NCBI GenBank assembly: GCA_017853515.1
Contig: JAFMJK010000139.1
Span: 1-6,141, forward strand
DNA length: 6,141 bases
Source: Chthoniobacterales bacterium
GTDB lineage: Bacteria; Verrucomicrobiota; Verrucomicrobiia; Chthoniobacterales; JACTMZ01
Reading direction: 5' to 3'
Shown: positions 1 to 5,248 of the stretch, piece after piece
Layout of the letters: the number at the start of each line of letters is the position of its first letter
Numbering within the stretch: position 1 is the stretch's first letter
Made by a program: the position numbers and the translations under genes
The notes under the pieces: generated by a model
Told to the model about the DNA's origin: nothing
Seen by the model: only the letters and a program-made list of their open reading frames with translations
Database searches by the model: none

Positions 1-9
1 GCTGATGCG

Positions 10-324
10 TTATCGCACGGCGAGCGCGAGCTTGATGTCTCCCTTGGCCACCATGTGCAGAACGCTGGCGGCGAGCGTCTGGTAAGGAAGCCCGGCTTCC
101 TCGGCCCGGGCACGTAAACCGGCGATGGTTTCGTGCGTGGTGCGGATGTTGATTCGCGCCGGGCGGGCCGGCTTGCGGGTGATGGTCATTTTCGCCGCGG
201 TTGTCGGCGAAGGCAGGCCCAAGGCGTGCTGTTGCGCGCGGGTGAGCGCTTTGCTTTGGTCAAAGCGCCAGCCTTCACCGACCGGTTCCTCAGCGTAGCT
301 CGTTTTCTTTTTTTTGGTCTTCAT
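10..324 (-). CDS. brnA: BrnA/CopG-type ribbon-helix-helix antitoxin
   Basis: Antitoxin partner of the BrnT-like toxin encoded just upstream. It should bind and neutralise the toxin and, through its ribbon-helix-helix fold, bind the module's own promoter. The protein has 104 residues. The DNA-binding part is visible at about 57-95: a short strand (RINIRTT, 57-63), a first helix (about 64-78), a GLPYQT turn (79-83) and a second helix. The INIR...GLPYQTL pattern is characteristic of the CopG/BrnA antitoxin group. The first 50 residues are a charged, probably flexible arm starting with a lysine run (KTKKKKTSY) and presumably contact the toxin. The ATG at 324 lies inside brnT, giving a 35-bp overlap and likely translational coupling. 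A purine-rich stretch (AGAAGAAAG) lies just upstream of the start. The gene order, toxin first and antitoxin second, matches known brnTA operons. Assignment to BrnA proper rather than the broader CopG antitoxin family is less certain. Confidence 0.82.
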   Translation of the reverse strand: MKTKKKKTSYAEEPVGEGWRFDQSKALTRAQQHALGLPSPTTAAKMTITRKPARPARINIRTTHETIAGLRARAEEAGLPYQTLAASVLHMVAKGDIKLALAVR

Positions 325-583
325 AGGCTTTCTTCTGTTTGCGCCAATATCCGGCGCCGATCACACGAATGGCATCGCCTCGCAAGGTGAACCGCACGGT
401 GAGCACGCCATGGCCATCATGGCCGACGGCATAGAACCTCGGCTCGTCGGAGCTGTGTGTTTCGTTCGGGACAATCATGCGCTGCGGGTCTTGGAAAACT
501 TTCCGCACGGTGGAAAAGTCGATGCCGTGCTTGGCGAGGTTGGCCGCCTCCTTGTCTGGATCGAATTCCAGCCGCACGCACAC
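290..583 (-). CDS. brnT: BrnT-family toxin (putative ribonuclease)
   Basis: Type II toxin of the BrnT family (RelE/ParE-like fold); characterised members cleave RNA and stop growth until neutralised by BrnA. The 97 residues from the chosen start cover the family end to end. The N-terminal signature is EFDPDKEAANLAKHGIDF (residues 6-23), followed by the VFQDP segment (29-33), a conserved DEPRFYAVG block (46-54), and the C-terminal RGDAIRVIGAGYWRK helix region (68-82). I chose the GTG at 583 because AAGG (592-595, read on the minus strand) sits 8 nt upstream and the family signature starts right after it. An ATG at 667 in the same frame would add 28 residues (through HIVC) that do not look like BrnT and lie antisense to the PEP-CTERM remnant. 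The 3' end overlaps brnA and contains eight consecutive A residues (T run at 308-315 on the plus strand). Confidence 0.85.
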   Translation of the reverse strand: MCVRLEFDPDKEAANLAKHGIDFSTVRKVFQDPQRMIVPNETHSSDEPRFYAVGHDGHGVLTVRFTLRGDAIRVIGAGYWRKQKKAYEDQKKENELR

Positions 584-629
584 AATGTGTGCCTTGTGGC
601 ATCCCTCGTCAAGGCCGTCCGAAGACAAC

Positions 630-803
630 ACGGCGGCGGTCCGCACGGCGAGCACCTTCACCATCACCCCCGTCCCCGAGCCCTCGACCTATCTGGCCGC
701 GACCGGCCTCGTCGCCCTGATGCTCTGGCCCCTGCGCCGGCGCTTGCGTGGCAAGGTTTCTCCGGGAGGAGCGACACCTGCGGCGCAAGGTGCCGATGGC
801 TAG
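630..803 (+). pseudogene. Orphan PEP-CTERM C-terminal sorting tail
   Basis: Frame +3 encodes a textbook PEP-CTERM signal: FTITP, then VPEPSTY (672-692), a hydrophobic stretch (LAATGLVALMLWPL, 693-734), the arginine cluster RRR (735-743), and about 18 further residues to the TAG at 801-803. In intact proteins this tail directs export and processing by exosortase in bacteria that make extracellular polymer or biofilm. No gene body precedes it. Upstream in the same frame the DNA soon becomes antisense to brnT, with only about 15 plausible residues before the motif, and no signal peptide or start codon with a ribosome binding site is visible. I therefore read it as the 3' remnant of a larger secreted-protein gene whose 5' part was lost or replaced, perhaps when brnTA arrived. 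The left boundary is approximate. The 16 residues after the RRLRG segment are longer than usual and may reflect a shifted stop. Confidence 0.6.
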
Positions 804-823
804 GGTCAGACGAAGTCCGCGTT

Positions 824-840
824 TCCGCACATAGTGCGGA
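824..840. repeat. Perfect 7-bp hairpin downstream of the PEP-CTERM remnant
   Basis: TCCGCAC, loop ATA, GTGCGGA: a perfect 7-bp stem with a 3-nt loop, 20 nt after the PEP-CTERM stop codon. There is no T-run on either side, so it is not a classical intrinsic terminator. It may be the old gene's 3' hairpin or a fragment of a dispersed REP-like sequence. Confidence 0.45.
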
Positions 841-885
841 GATGCTCGAGGAGGCCTCGGCCTTGCAATTCATCCGCGGAGAGCC

Positions 886-899
886 CGCTCGTCCGCTCT
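886..899. repeat. 14-bp repeat copy 1 (CGCTCGTCCGCTCT)
   Basis: The 14-mer CGCTCGTCCGCTCT occurs here and again at 6109-6122, both times between genes. At the second site it forms the right arm of a hairpin; here the left arm is degenerate (GGAGAGC just before). This suggests two copies of one dispersed intergenic repeat family. Confidence 0.5.
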
Positions 900-950
900 G
901 CCAGAACCAGCGGTATGTGCCGGGCCAGCAGGCGAAGGCGTCTGAGGGTA

Positions 951-978
951 GTTGAAGGTTGAGGGCTGACAGTTGGTG
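951..978. repeat. Short G/T-rich heptamer repeat tract
   Basis: Two adjacent heptamers, GTTGAAG (951-957) and GTTGAGG (958-964), are followed by a related GTTGGTG (972-978). It resembles the heptamer-like intergenic tracts found in some Verrucomicrobiota genomes, a comparison made from memory. The tract lies within the gene-free stretch 804-1048. I see no open reading frame in that stretch with convincing protein character. Confidence 0.35.
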
Positions 979-990
979 GGTTTGAAAATA

Positions 991-1051
991 TAGGGGCGAC
1001 GTCCCCGCCGCCAGTCCTTCGGTTTATGCGTCGCCGGGGACGGCGACGCTA
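991..1051. repeat. 61-bp element with imperfect terminal inverted repeats
   Basis: The left end TAGGGGCGACGTCCCCG (991-1007) and the reverse complement of the right end, TAGCGTCGCCGTCCCCG (1051-1035), agree at 14 of 17 positions. The right end also forms its own hairpin with arms GCGTCGCC (1028-1035) and GGCGACGC (1042-1049) and loop GGGGAC. The element looks like a small REP/MITE-type intergenic repeat. Its right end contains the TAG stop codon of the methyltransferase gene (1051-1049 on the minus strand), so it also sits where that gene's transcript would end. No T-run follows, so a Rho-independent terminator is not clearly supported. I cannot confirm other copies from this window. Confidence 0.55.
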
Positions 1052-2014
1052 CAGTTTCGCAAAGGAGACACAACGGAACGCCTCTGCACCCGGCGCGGCG
1101 GCAGCGAGCTCACCGAGCGGTTTTATCTGACCGACCTTCCAACCGAACTCCCGCCCCCACATGGCCAGATCATCGAAATTCACATCAGCCGTGATGTCCT
1201 GGCGCCCGGGCATCTCGTAAACCTCGTCGCCGGTCAGTCGTTGTTGTCCGCGATAAGCACGCAAGGTTCCCGCCGGACGTCGATGGTAGATCTCCTCCGT
1301 TGTTCCTCCGTAATCGATGACCAGCATCGCACCCGACTGCCATGACGCCGTCATGCCGCGCATCCACTCGCGGACCGGTTCGAAAACCTCGACTCTCTGG
1401 CCATCGTTCCAATCACGCGCAAAAACGGTCGAAGCGGGCAGGGGACGCGCGGGCGCGAGAAAAATCTCCTGCAGTTTTCCCTCGATCGCTTTGAGATGCA
1501 GTTCGGTCCAGCCGTCGTTTTCTTTGCGGAACACGCGGCAGGGAAAAGCGTCGAAAAACTCATTGTGATAAATCAACGCGCCCCCCTCGCACAAAGCCAA
1601 GGCTTCCTCGATTGCGGAGTGCCAAGTGCCGCGCACGAATTTCCGCTGCTCTGCGCGCAACGGCTCCGACGTCTCCACCAAATGCAGATCGACCTTCCGC
1701 TTCCCTAACCACCCGAAGCTTTTCATTACTGCTGAGGCAAGTGAACCCGAACCCGGACCGCATTCGATGACATTGAATCGTTTCCAACCGCATCGGTTGG
1801 CTTGCGCACGCAGCCATTGTCCGATCGCTTCGCCCAGCGCTGGGGTCAGTTGCGGAACTGTGGTGAAATCCCCGCGGCTCCCGATCGTCCGGACGTTCCG
1901 CGTGTAGTAGCCATCCTGCGGGTGGTGCAGCGCGATGCCCATGAAGGTATCGAACGGAATCGCCCCGCCGTTTTCATCGAGGGCGGATTGCAAAGCTTGG
2001 CGGCCGGTGGACAT
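1049..2014 (-). CDS. Class I SAM-dependent methyltransferase, NDUFAF7/DUF185 family
   Basis: Predicted soluble protein of 321 residues from the Methyltransf_28 (DUF185) family. The mitochondrial member NDUFAF7 methylates an arginine of a complex I subunit; the bacterial substrate is not established. Visible landmarks are the N-terminal family block FMGIALHHPQDGYY (24-37), GDFTTVPQLTPALGEAIGQW (48-67), the SAM-binding loop ECGPGSGSL (84-92), an acidic strand end VETSEPLR (113-120), the NEFFDAFP signature (151-158), VIDYGG (232-237), GTLRAYRG (249-256) and PGRQDITADVNF (269-280). I start at the ATG at 2014 because the family N-terminus begins right there. A longer frame reading back to 2353 crosses the divergent toxin-antitoxin gene and is spurious. 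The C-terminus is short: the usual Q-x-FL helical segment of the family seems missing before the final FRCVSFAKL. The stop codon lies in a repeat element. The upstream Shine-Dalgarno match is poor. Confidence 0.88.
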   Translation of the reverse strand: MSTGRQALQSALDENGGAIPFDTFMGIALHHPQDGYYTRNVRTIGSRGDFTTVPQLTPALGEAIGQWLRAQANRCGWKRFNVIECGPGSGSLASAVMKSFGWLGKRKVDLHLVETSEPLRAEQRKFVRGTWHSAIEEALALCEGGALIYHNEFFDAFPCRVFRKENDGWTELHLKAIEGKLQEIFLAPARPLPASTVFARDWNDGQRVEVFEPVREWMRGMTASWQSGAMLVIDYGGTTEEIYHRRPAGTLRAYRGQQRLTGDEVYEMPGRQDITADVNFDDLAMWGREFGWKVGQIKPLGELAAAAPGAEAFRCVSFAKL

Positions 2015-2024
2015 CGACTCGCAG

Positions 2025-2033
2025 ACTATAGCA
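2025..2033 (-). promoter_or_regulatory. Extended -10 promoter for the methyltransferase
   Basis: On the minus strand the DNA reads TGC-TATAGT, a TGn extended -10 element with 5 of 6 matches to TATAAT. No good -35 hexamer sits 16-18 bp upstream, which is tolerated for extended -10 promoters. Transcription would start near 2018, only a few bases before the ATG at 2014, implying a nearly leaderless mRNA. That would fit the lack of a Shine-Dalgarno sequence. This is a prediction from motif match only. Confidence 0.45.
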
Positions 2034-2061
2034 GAACCGCCTTCACGGTTTGGCGTCCCGC

Positions 2062-2091
2062 TTGACACGCGGCGGGCCGCAGACTTAATGT
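2062..2091 (+). promoter_or_regulatory. Promoter of the antitoxin-vapC-hrpB operon
   Basis: A perfect -35 hexamer TTGACA (2062-2067) is followed after 18 bp by TAATGT (2086-2091), which keeps the key T, A and final T of a -10 box. The 16-bp alternative CTTAAT (2084-2089) is also possible. The start point would fall near 2098, giving a leader of roughly a dozen bases. The -10 box overlaps the operator repeats at 2087-2110. Confidence 0.55.
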
Positions 2092-2110
2092 TGGTCAACA
2101 GGTCAACATT
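2087..2110. promoter_or_regulatory. Inverted and direct-repeat operator of the toxin-antitoxin operon
   Basis: Perfect 7-bp arms AATGTTG (2087-2093) and CAACATT (2104-2110) are separated by 10 bp and abut the antitoxin ATG. Nested inside is a tandem 8-bp direct repeat, GGTCAACA-GGTCAACA (2093-2108). The site covers the -10 box, the likely transcription start and the only weak ribosome binding site (AGG, 2100-2102). A bound antitoxin-toxin complex would therefore block both polymerase and ribosome access. Palindromic operators of this kind are typical of autorepressed Phd/YefM and VapB modules. Confidence 0.65.
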
Positions 2111-2335
2111 ATGAAATCCGTCAGTGTTCACGAAGCCAAGGCCCGTTTTTCCGAACTGGTCGGAAGGGTGCAGAGGCAAGGTGTGTCCGTGGTGGTCAGC
2201 CGTTACGGACACCCTGTGGTTGAGTTGCGCCCTTTGCGCGCGGCCAAGCGTTCGGCCAAGCACCCGCTGCTGTCGCGTCTCGTCATTCGCGGCGATCTGA
2301 CCAAGCCGACCGAGGCCGAGTGGGGCGATGTCTGA
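2111..2335 (+). CDS. Phd/YefM-family antitoxin (VapB role)
   Basis: Antitoxin of 74 residues that should neutralise the PIN toxin encoded next and repress the shared promoter. The N-terminal Phd/YefM fold is clear: SVHEAKARFSELVGRVQRQG (residues 5-24) followed by VVVSRYGHPVVEL (27-39), the usual strand-helix-strand dimer unit that binds DNA. The C-terminal part HPLLSRLVIRGDLTKP (51-66) plus EAEWGDV is the flexible toxin-binding tail common in Phd-type antitoxins paired with VapC. The ATG at 2111 matches the family start (MKSVSVHEAK). It directly follows the operator, so the only Shine-Dalgarno candidate is a weak AGG 8 nt upstream. The stop codon overlaps the toxin start by 8 bp, which suggests coupled translation. 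Confidence 0.88.
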   Translation: MKSVSVHEAKARFSELVGRVQRQGVSVVVSRYGHPVVELRPLRAAKRSAKHPLLSRLVIRGDLTKPTEAEWGDV

Positions 2336-2717
2336 ACCGCTGCTGCTGGACACTTGCGGGTTGTTGTGGTTGGCGGCGGGTCATCGTCGTTTGAGCGCGC
2401 CGGCGAGGAAGCGCATCGACTCCGCGACGCTGGTCGGGGTTTCCGCCATCACCGCGTGGGAGGTCGGACTCAAAGCGGCGCGCGGCGAGCTGAAACTGCC
2501 GATGGAGGCCGAGGAATGGTTCGAGGGTGTGGTCGAGCACCACCGGCTTCAGGTTTTTGAAATTACCCCCCGCATCGCTTTCGAGGCGAACCGCCTGCCA
2601 TGGCATCATCGCGATCCGGCGGACCGTTTCATCTTGGCCACGGCAAGGCTGCATCACATGGCAGTGGTGACGGCGGACGACAACTTTGCGGTCTACGGTA
2701 TGGAGACTTTTGTTTGA
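2328..2717 (+). CDS. vapC: VapC-like PIN-domain ribonuclease toxin
   Basis: PIN-domain toxin of 129 residues; the family cleaves RNA (tRNA or rRNA in studied cases) using a metal-ion acidic cluster. The four expected acidic residues are present: D8 in LLLDTCGLLW, E45 in SAITAWEVGLK, D99 (with D96) in HRDPADRFILATAR, and D117 in VVTADDNF. The WEVGLK and HRDPADR blocks place it in the VapC group that pairs with Phd/YefM antitoxins. Length and all catalytic positions are normal, so it should be active. The ATG at 2328 lies within the last codons of the antitoxin gene in a different frame. Its stop TGA (2715-2717) overlaps the TTG start of hrpB. The gene's 3' end also carries the hrpB ribosome binding site, so vapC translation and hrpB initiation are physically linked. 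Confidence 0.9.
   Translation: MSEPLLLDTCGLLWLAAGHRRLSAPARKRIDSATLVGVSAITAWEVGLKAARGELKLPMEAEEWFEGVVEHHRLQVFEITPRIAFEANRLPWHHRDPADRFILATARLHHMAVVTADDNFAVYGMETFV
2702..2705 (+). promoter_or_regulatory. Ribosome binding site fixing the hrpB TTG start
   Basis: GGAG inside the last codons of vapC lies 8 nt before the TTG at 2714. This is the strongest Shine-Dalgarno match near the gene. It supports TTG at 2714 as the hrpB start over an ATG at 2600, which lies inside vapC in another frame and would add 38 residues unrelated to HrpB. Confidence 0.65.
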
Positions 2718-5248
2718 GTGATTCCAAGCCAGCGCGGCAACTGCCCATTTACGAGATTGAGGACCGCATCGTCGACGCGGCGAAAACGCAATCGCGCCTG
2801 ATTCTGCGCGCCCCGACCGGCTCGGGCAAATCGACGCAGGTTCCGCAGATGCTGCTCGATCGCGTGGTGCCCGAGGGTCAGATCGTCGTGCTGCAACCTC
2901 GCCGCATGGCCGCGCGCATGCTCGCGTCCCGGGTGGCGCAGGAGCGGGGAGAATCGCTGGGCCAGACCGTCGGATATCAAGTCCGCATGGAGGGCAAATC
3001 CTCGGCCAAGACGCGCATCCTTTACGTGACCGAAGGCATTCTCCTGCGGCGCATGATCGGCGATCCGGAATTGCGCGGGGTTGCTGCCATTGTCTTCGAT
3101 GAATTCCACGAGCGTCATCTTTACGGCGACATCACCCTGGCTCGCGCGCTCGATCTGCAGGAAACCGCGCGACCGGATCTCAAGCTGGTCGTCATGTCGG
3201 CCACGCTGGAGGTGGGCGAGTTGGAAAAGTATCTCGCACCTTGTGAAGTCCTCGAATCGGCGGGCCGCACTTTTCCGGTCGAGGTCCGTCATCTCGAACG
3301 CTCGCCCGGCGACACGCCGCCATGGGAACTGGCCGCCGAGGCGCTTTCCGAACACGCGCCGGAATCCGGTCATGCCCTGGTCTTCATGCCCGGCGCTTAT
3401 GAAATCCAGCGAACCATTTCGGAAATCCGCGCAACCTCCGCGCTGCGCGATTTCGCTGTTTTCGCTTTGCACGGTGAAATGCCGCCACGAGAGCAGGACG
3501 AGGCGGTTGCGCCCGGTGGCGGCCGCAAGATCATCGTTTCGACCAATGTGGCGGAGACATCGCTGACCATCGAGGGCGTCACGCTCGTGGTCGATAGCGG
3601 ACTCGCCCGCATTGCCCGCCACGATGCCCGTCGCGGGATCAATACCTTGCTCGTCGAAAAAATCAGTCGCGCCTCCGCCGACCAGCGTGCCGGTCGCGCG
3701 GGGCGAACTGCACCCGGACGCTGCGTGCGTTTGTGGATGACGAAGGACCACGAGCAACGCGCCGCGTCCGAGTTGCCGGAAGTCAAACGCCTCGATCTGG
3801 CCGAGGTGGTGCTTTCGCTCAAAGCGGCGGGAGTCGTTGACCTCGAGAAATTCCGATGGCTGGAACCGCCCGAACCGCGGGCGCTGCAACGTGCGACCGA
3901 ATTGCTCGAGGATCTGGGCGCGCTGGACCATGGCGGCGTCATTACCGCGCTCGGGCGCCAGATGTTGGCCTTTCCGGTGCATCCGCGTTACGCGCGTCTG
4001 CTCCTCGAAGCGGAGAAACTCGGTTGTGTCAAAGCGGCCTGTTTGCTCGCGGCGCTGACCCAAGGACGCGGACTGCTGGTCAAGAGCACCTCGCGTGACA
4101 TGGATAAACGCCGCGACGAAATGCTGCGCGATGGAGCGGCGTCGGATGTCTTGGTCCAACTGCGCGCCTTCTCCGTGGCGCGAAAATCGAATTTCGATCC
4201 GGCGCGCGGTCGTGCCTTGGGCATCCACATGCAGTCAGCGCGGCAATCAGCGCAGCTCGCCGACAAATTCGCCGACATCGCGCATGGGGAGGGTCTGAAT
4301 CTGACCGACGAACCGCCGCCGGAGCATTCGATGGAAAAATGCATGCTTGCCGCATTCCCCGATCATCTGGCCAAGCGCCTCGACCGCGGCACGCTGCGTT
4401 GTGATCTGGTCCACGGACGCCGCGGAACGCTGGCCCGCGACAGCGTGGTGACGAGCGAACTTCTCGTGGCGGGCGAAATCACCGAAATCGGCGGACGCGA
4501 GGGTGATGTGCAGACTTTGCTCACGCTGGCCTCGCCGGTGCGCGAAGAGTGGCTGCAGGAAATGTTTCCGGGGGAATTCTCGGATGCAACCGCGACGATG
4601 TTCGATCCGGTAACGCGCGGGGTGACCGCGCGGCGCGTGACCAAATTCCGCGACTTGATCCTGCGCTCCGGTCCGGGCGGCGAACCCGATCCGGCGGCCG
4701 CGGCCAAAATCTTCGCGGAGAAAATCGCCGCGGGTGATTTGTCCCTGCCGTTGTGGAACGAAACGGTCGAACAATGGATCGCGCGCTTGAATTGCCTCGC
4801 GGGATGGATGCCCGAATTGGAACTGCCGCGTATCGATGCCGAGGAAAAACGATTTCTCTTCGAACAACTGGCGCAGGGCGTGACGAATTACCGCGCGCTC
4901 AAGGACAAAGATCCGTGGCCCGTGCTGCGCGGATGGTTGTCTGCGCCACAGCTCGGCGCGCTCGAAGCTTACGCGCCGGACAAAATCAAACTTCCCGGCG
5001 GCCGCAACGCGCGCGTGGTTTATGCCGAAGGCCAGGCGCCGGTCCTGTCGGCACGGGTGCAGGATCTTTACGGCGTGGAAGCGCCGCTCACCGTGGCCGA
5101 CGGACGCCAGCGCATCCGCGTGGAAGTTCTCGCGCCCAACCAACGTCCGATCCAAGTGACGGATGACATGGGAAGTTTTTGGCGCAACACCTATCCGCAA
5201 ATTCGTCCCGAATACGCGCGGCGTTATCCCAAACACGAGTGGCGATGA
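2714..5248 (+). CDS. hrpB: ATP-dependent DEAH-box helicase HrpB
   Basis: Predicted cytoplasmic DEAH-box (SF2) RNA helicase-like ATPase of 844 residues, close to the size of known HrpB proteins; the cellular job of HrpB is poorly defined. Motifs appear in order: I APTGSGKSTQ (33-42), Ia LQPRRMAAR (60-68), II DEFHER (129-134), III SAT (162-164), IV ALVFMPG (221-227), V STNVAETSLTI (276-286), and VI QRAGRAGR (324-331). DEFH in motif II is usual for HrpB. A helical winged-helix/HA2 region follows (roughly 380-480). The C-terminus carries the HrpB_C domain, ending in QVTDDMGSFWRNTYP and RRYPKHEW. All catalytic motifs look intact. The TTG start at 2714 overlaps the vapC stop and has GGAG 8 nt upstream. 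The stop overlaps the next gene's ATG by 4 bp. hrpB is usually not part of a toxin-antitoxin operon, so its position here is unusual. Confidence 0.95.
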   Translation: MSDSKPARQLPIYEIEDRIVDAAKTQSRLILRAPTGSGKSTQVPQMLLDRVVPEGQIVVLQPRRMAARMLASRVAQERGESLGQTVGYQVRMEGKSSAKTRILYVTEGILLRRMIGDPELRGVAAIVFDEFHERHLYGDITLARALDLQETARPDLKLVVMSATLEVGELEKYLAPCEVLESAGRTFPVEVRHLERSPGDTPPWELAAEALSEHAPESGHALVFMPGAYEIQRTISEIRATSALRDFAVFALHGEMPPREQDEAVAPGGGRKIIVSTNVAETSLTIEGVTLVVDSGLARIARHDARRGINTLLVEKISRASADQRAGRAGRTAPGRCVRLWMTKDHEQRAASELPEVKRLDLAEVVLSLKAAGVVDLEKFRWLEPPEPRALQRATELLEDLGALDHGGVITALGRQMLAFPVHPRYARLLLEAEKLGCVKAACLLAALTQGRGLLVKSTSRDMDKRRDEMLRDGAASDVLVQLRAFSVARKSNFDPARGRALGIHMQSARQSAQLADKFADIAHGEGLNLTDEPPPEHSMEKCMLAAFPDHLAKRLDRGTLRCDLVHGRRGTLARDSVVTSELLVAGEITEIGGREGDVQTLLTLASPVREEWLQEMFPGEFSDATATMFDPVTRGVTARRVTKFRDLILRSGPGGEPDPAAAAKIFAEKIAAGDLSLPLWNETVEQWIARLNCLAGWMPELELPRIDAEEKRFLFEQLAQGVTNYRALKDKDPWPVLRGWLSAPQLGALEAYAPDKIKLPGGRNARVVYAEGQAPVLSARVQDLYGVEAPLTVADGRQRIRVEVLAPNQRPIQVTDDMGSFWRNTYPQIRPEYARRYPKHEWR

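Noticed and set aside
584..667. Longer brnT starting at the ATG at 667
   Set aside because: The added residues do not resemble BrnT, and the GTG at 583 has an AAGG 8 nt upstream. It cannot be fully excluded without protein data.
314..955. Long plus-strand open frame across brnT and the gap
   Set aside because: Most of it is antisense to brnT; its remaining sequence has no recognisable domain and no ribosome binding site supports it.
1028..1049. Intrinsic terminator of the methyltransferase gene
   Set aside because: The hairpin is strong but no T-run follows on the minus strand, so I list it as part of a repeat element.
870..1073. 67-residue minus-strand frame in the gap after the methyltransferase
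   Set aside because: It reads through the repeat element and heptamer tract, and its translation (QPSTFNYPQ-like) is what such repeats give by chance.
2015..2353. N-terminal extension of the methyltransferase frame back to 2353
   Set aside because: It is antisense to the antitoxin gene, its promoter and operator, and the family's N-terminal block begins right after the ATG at 2014.
2600..2713. ATG-initiated extension of hrpB by 38 residues
   Set aside because: It lies wholly inside vapC in another frame, shows no HrpB similarity, and a TTG with a good ribosome binding site fits the family N-terminus.
2693..4228. 511-residue minus-strand frame opposite hrpB
   Set aside because: It is an antisense shadow produced by the GC-rich codon use of hrpB, with compositionally biased translation and no domain signature.
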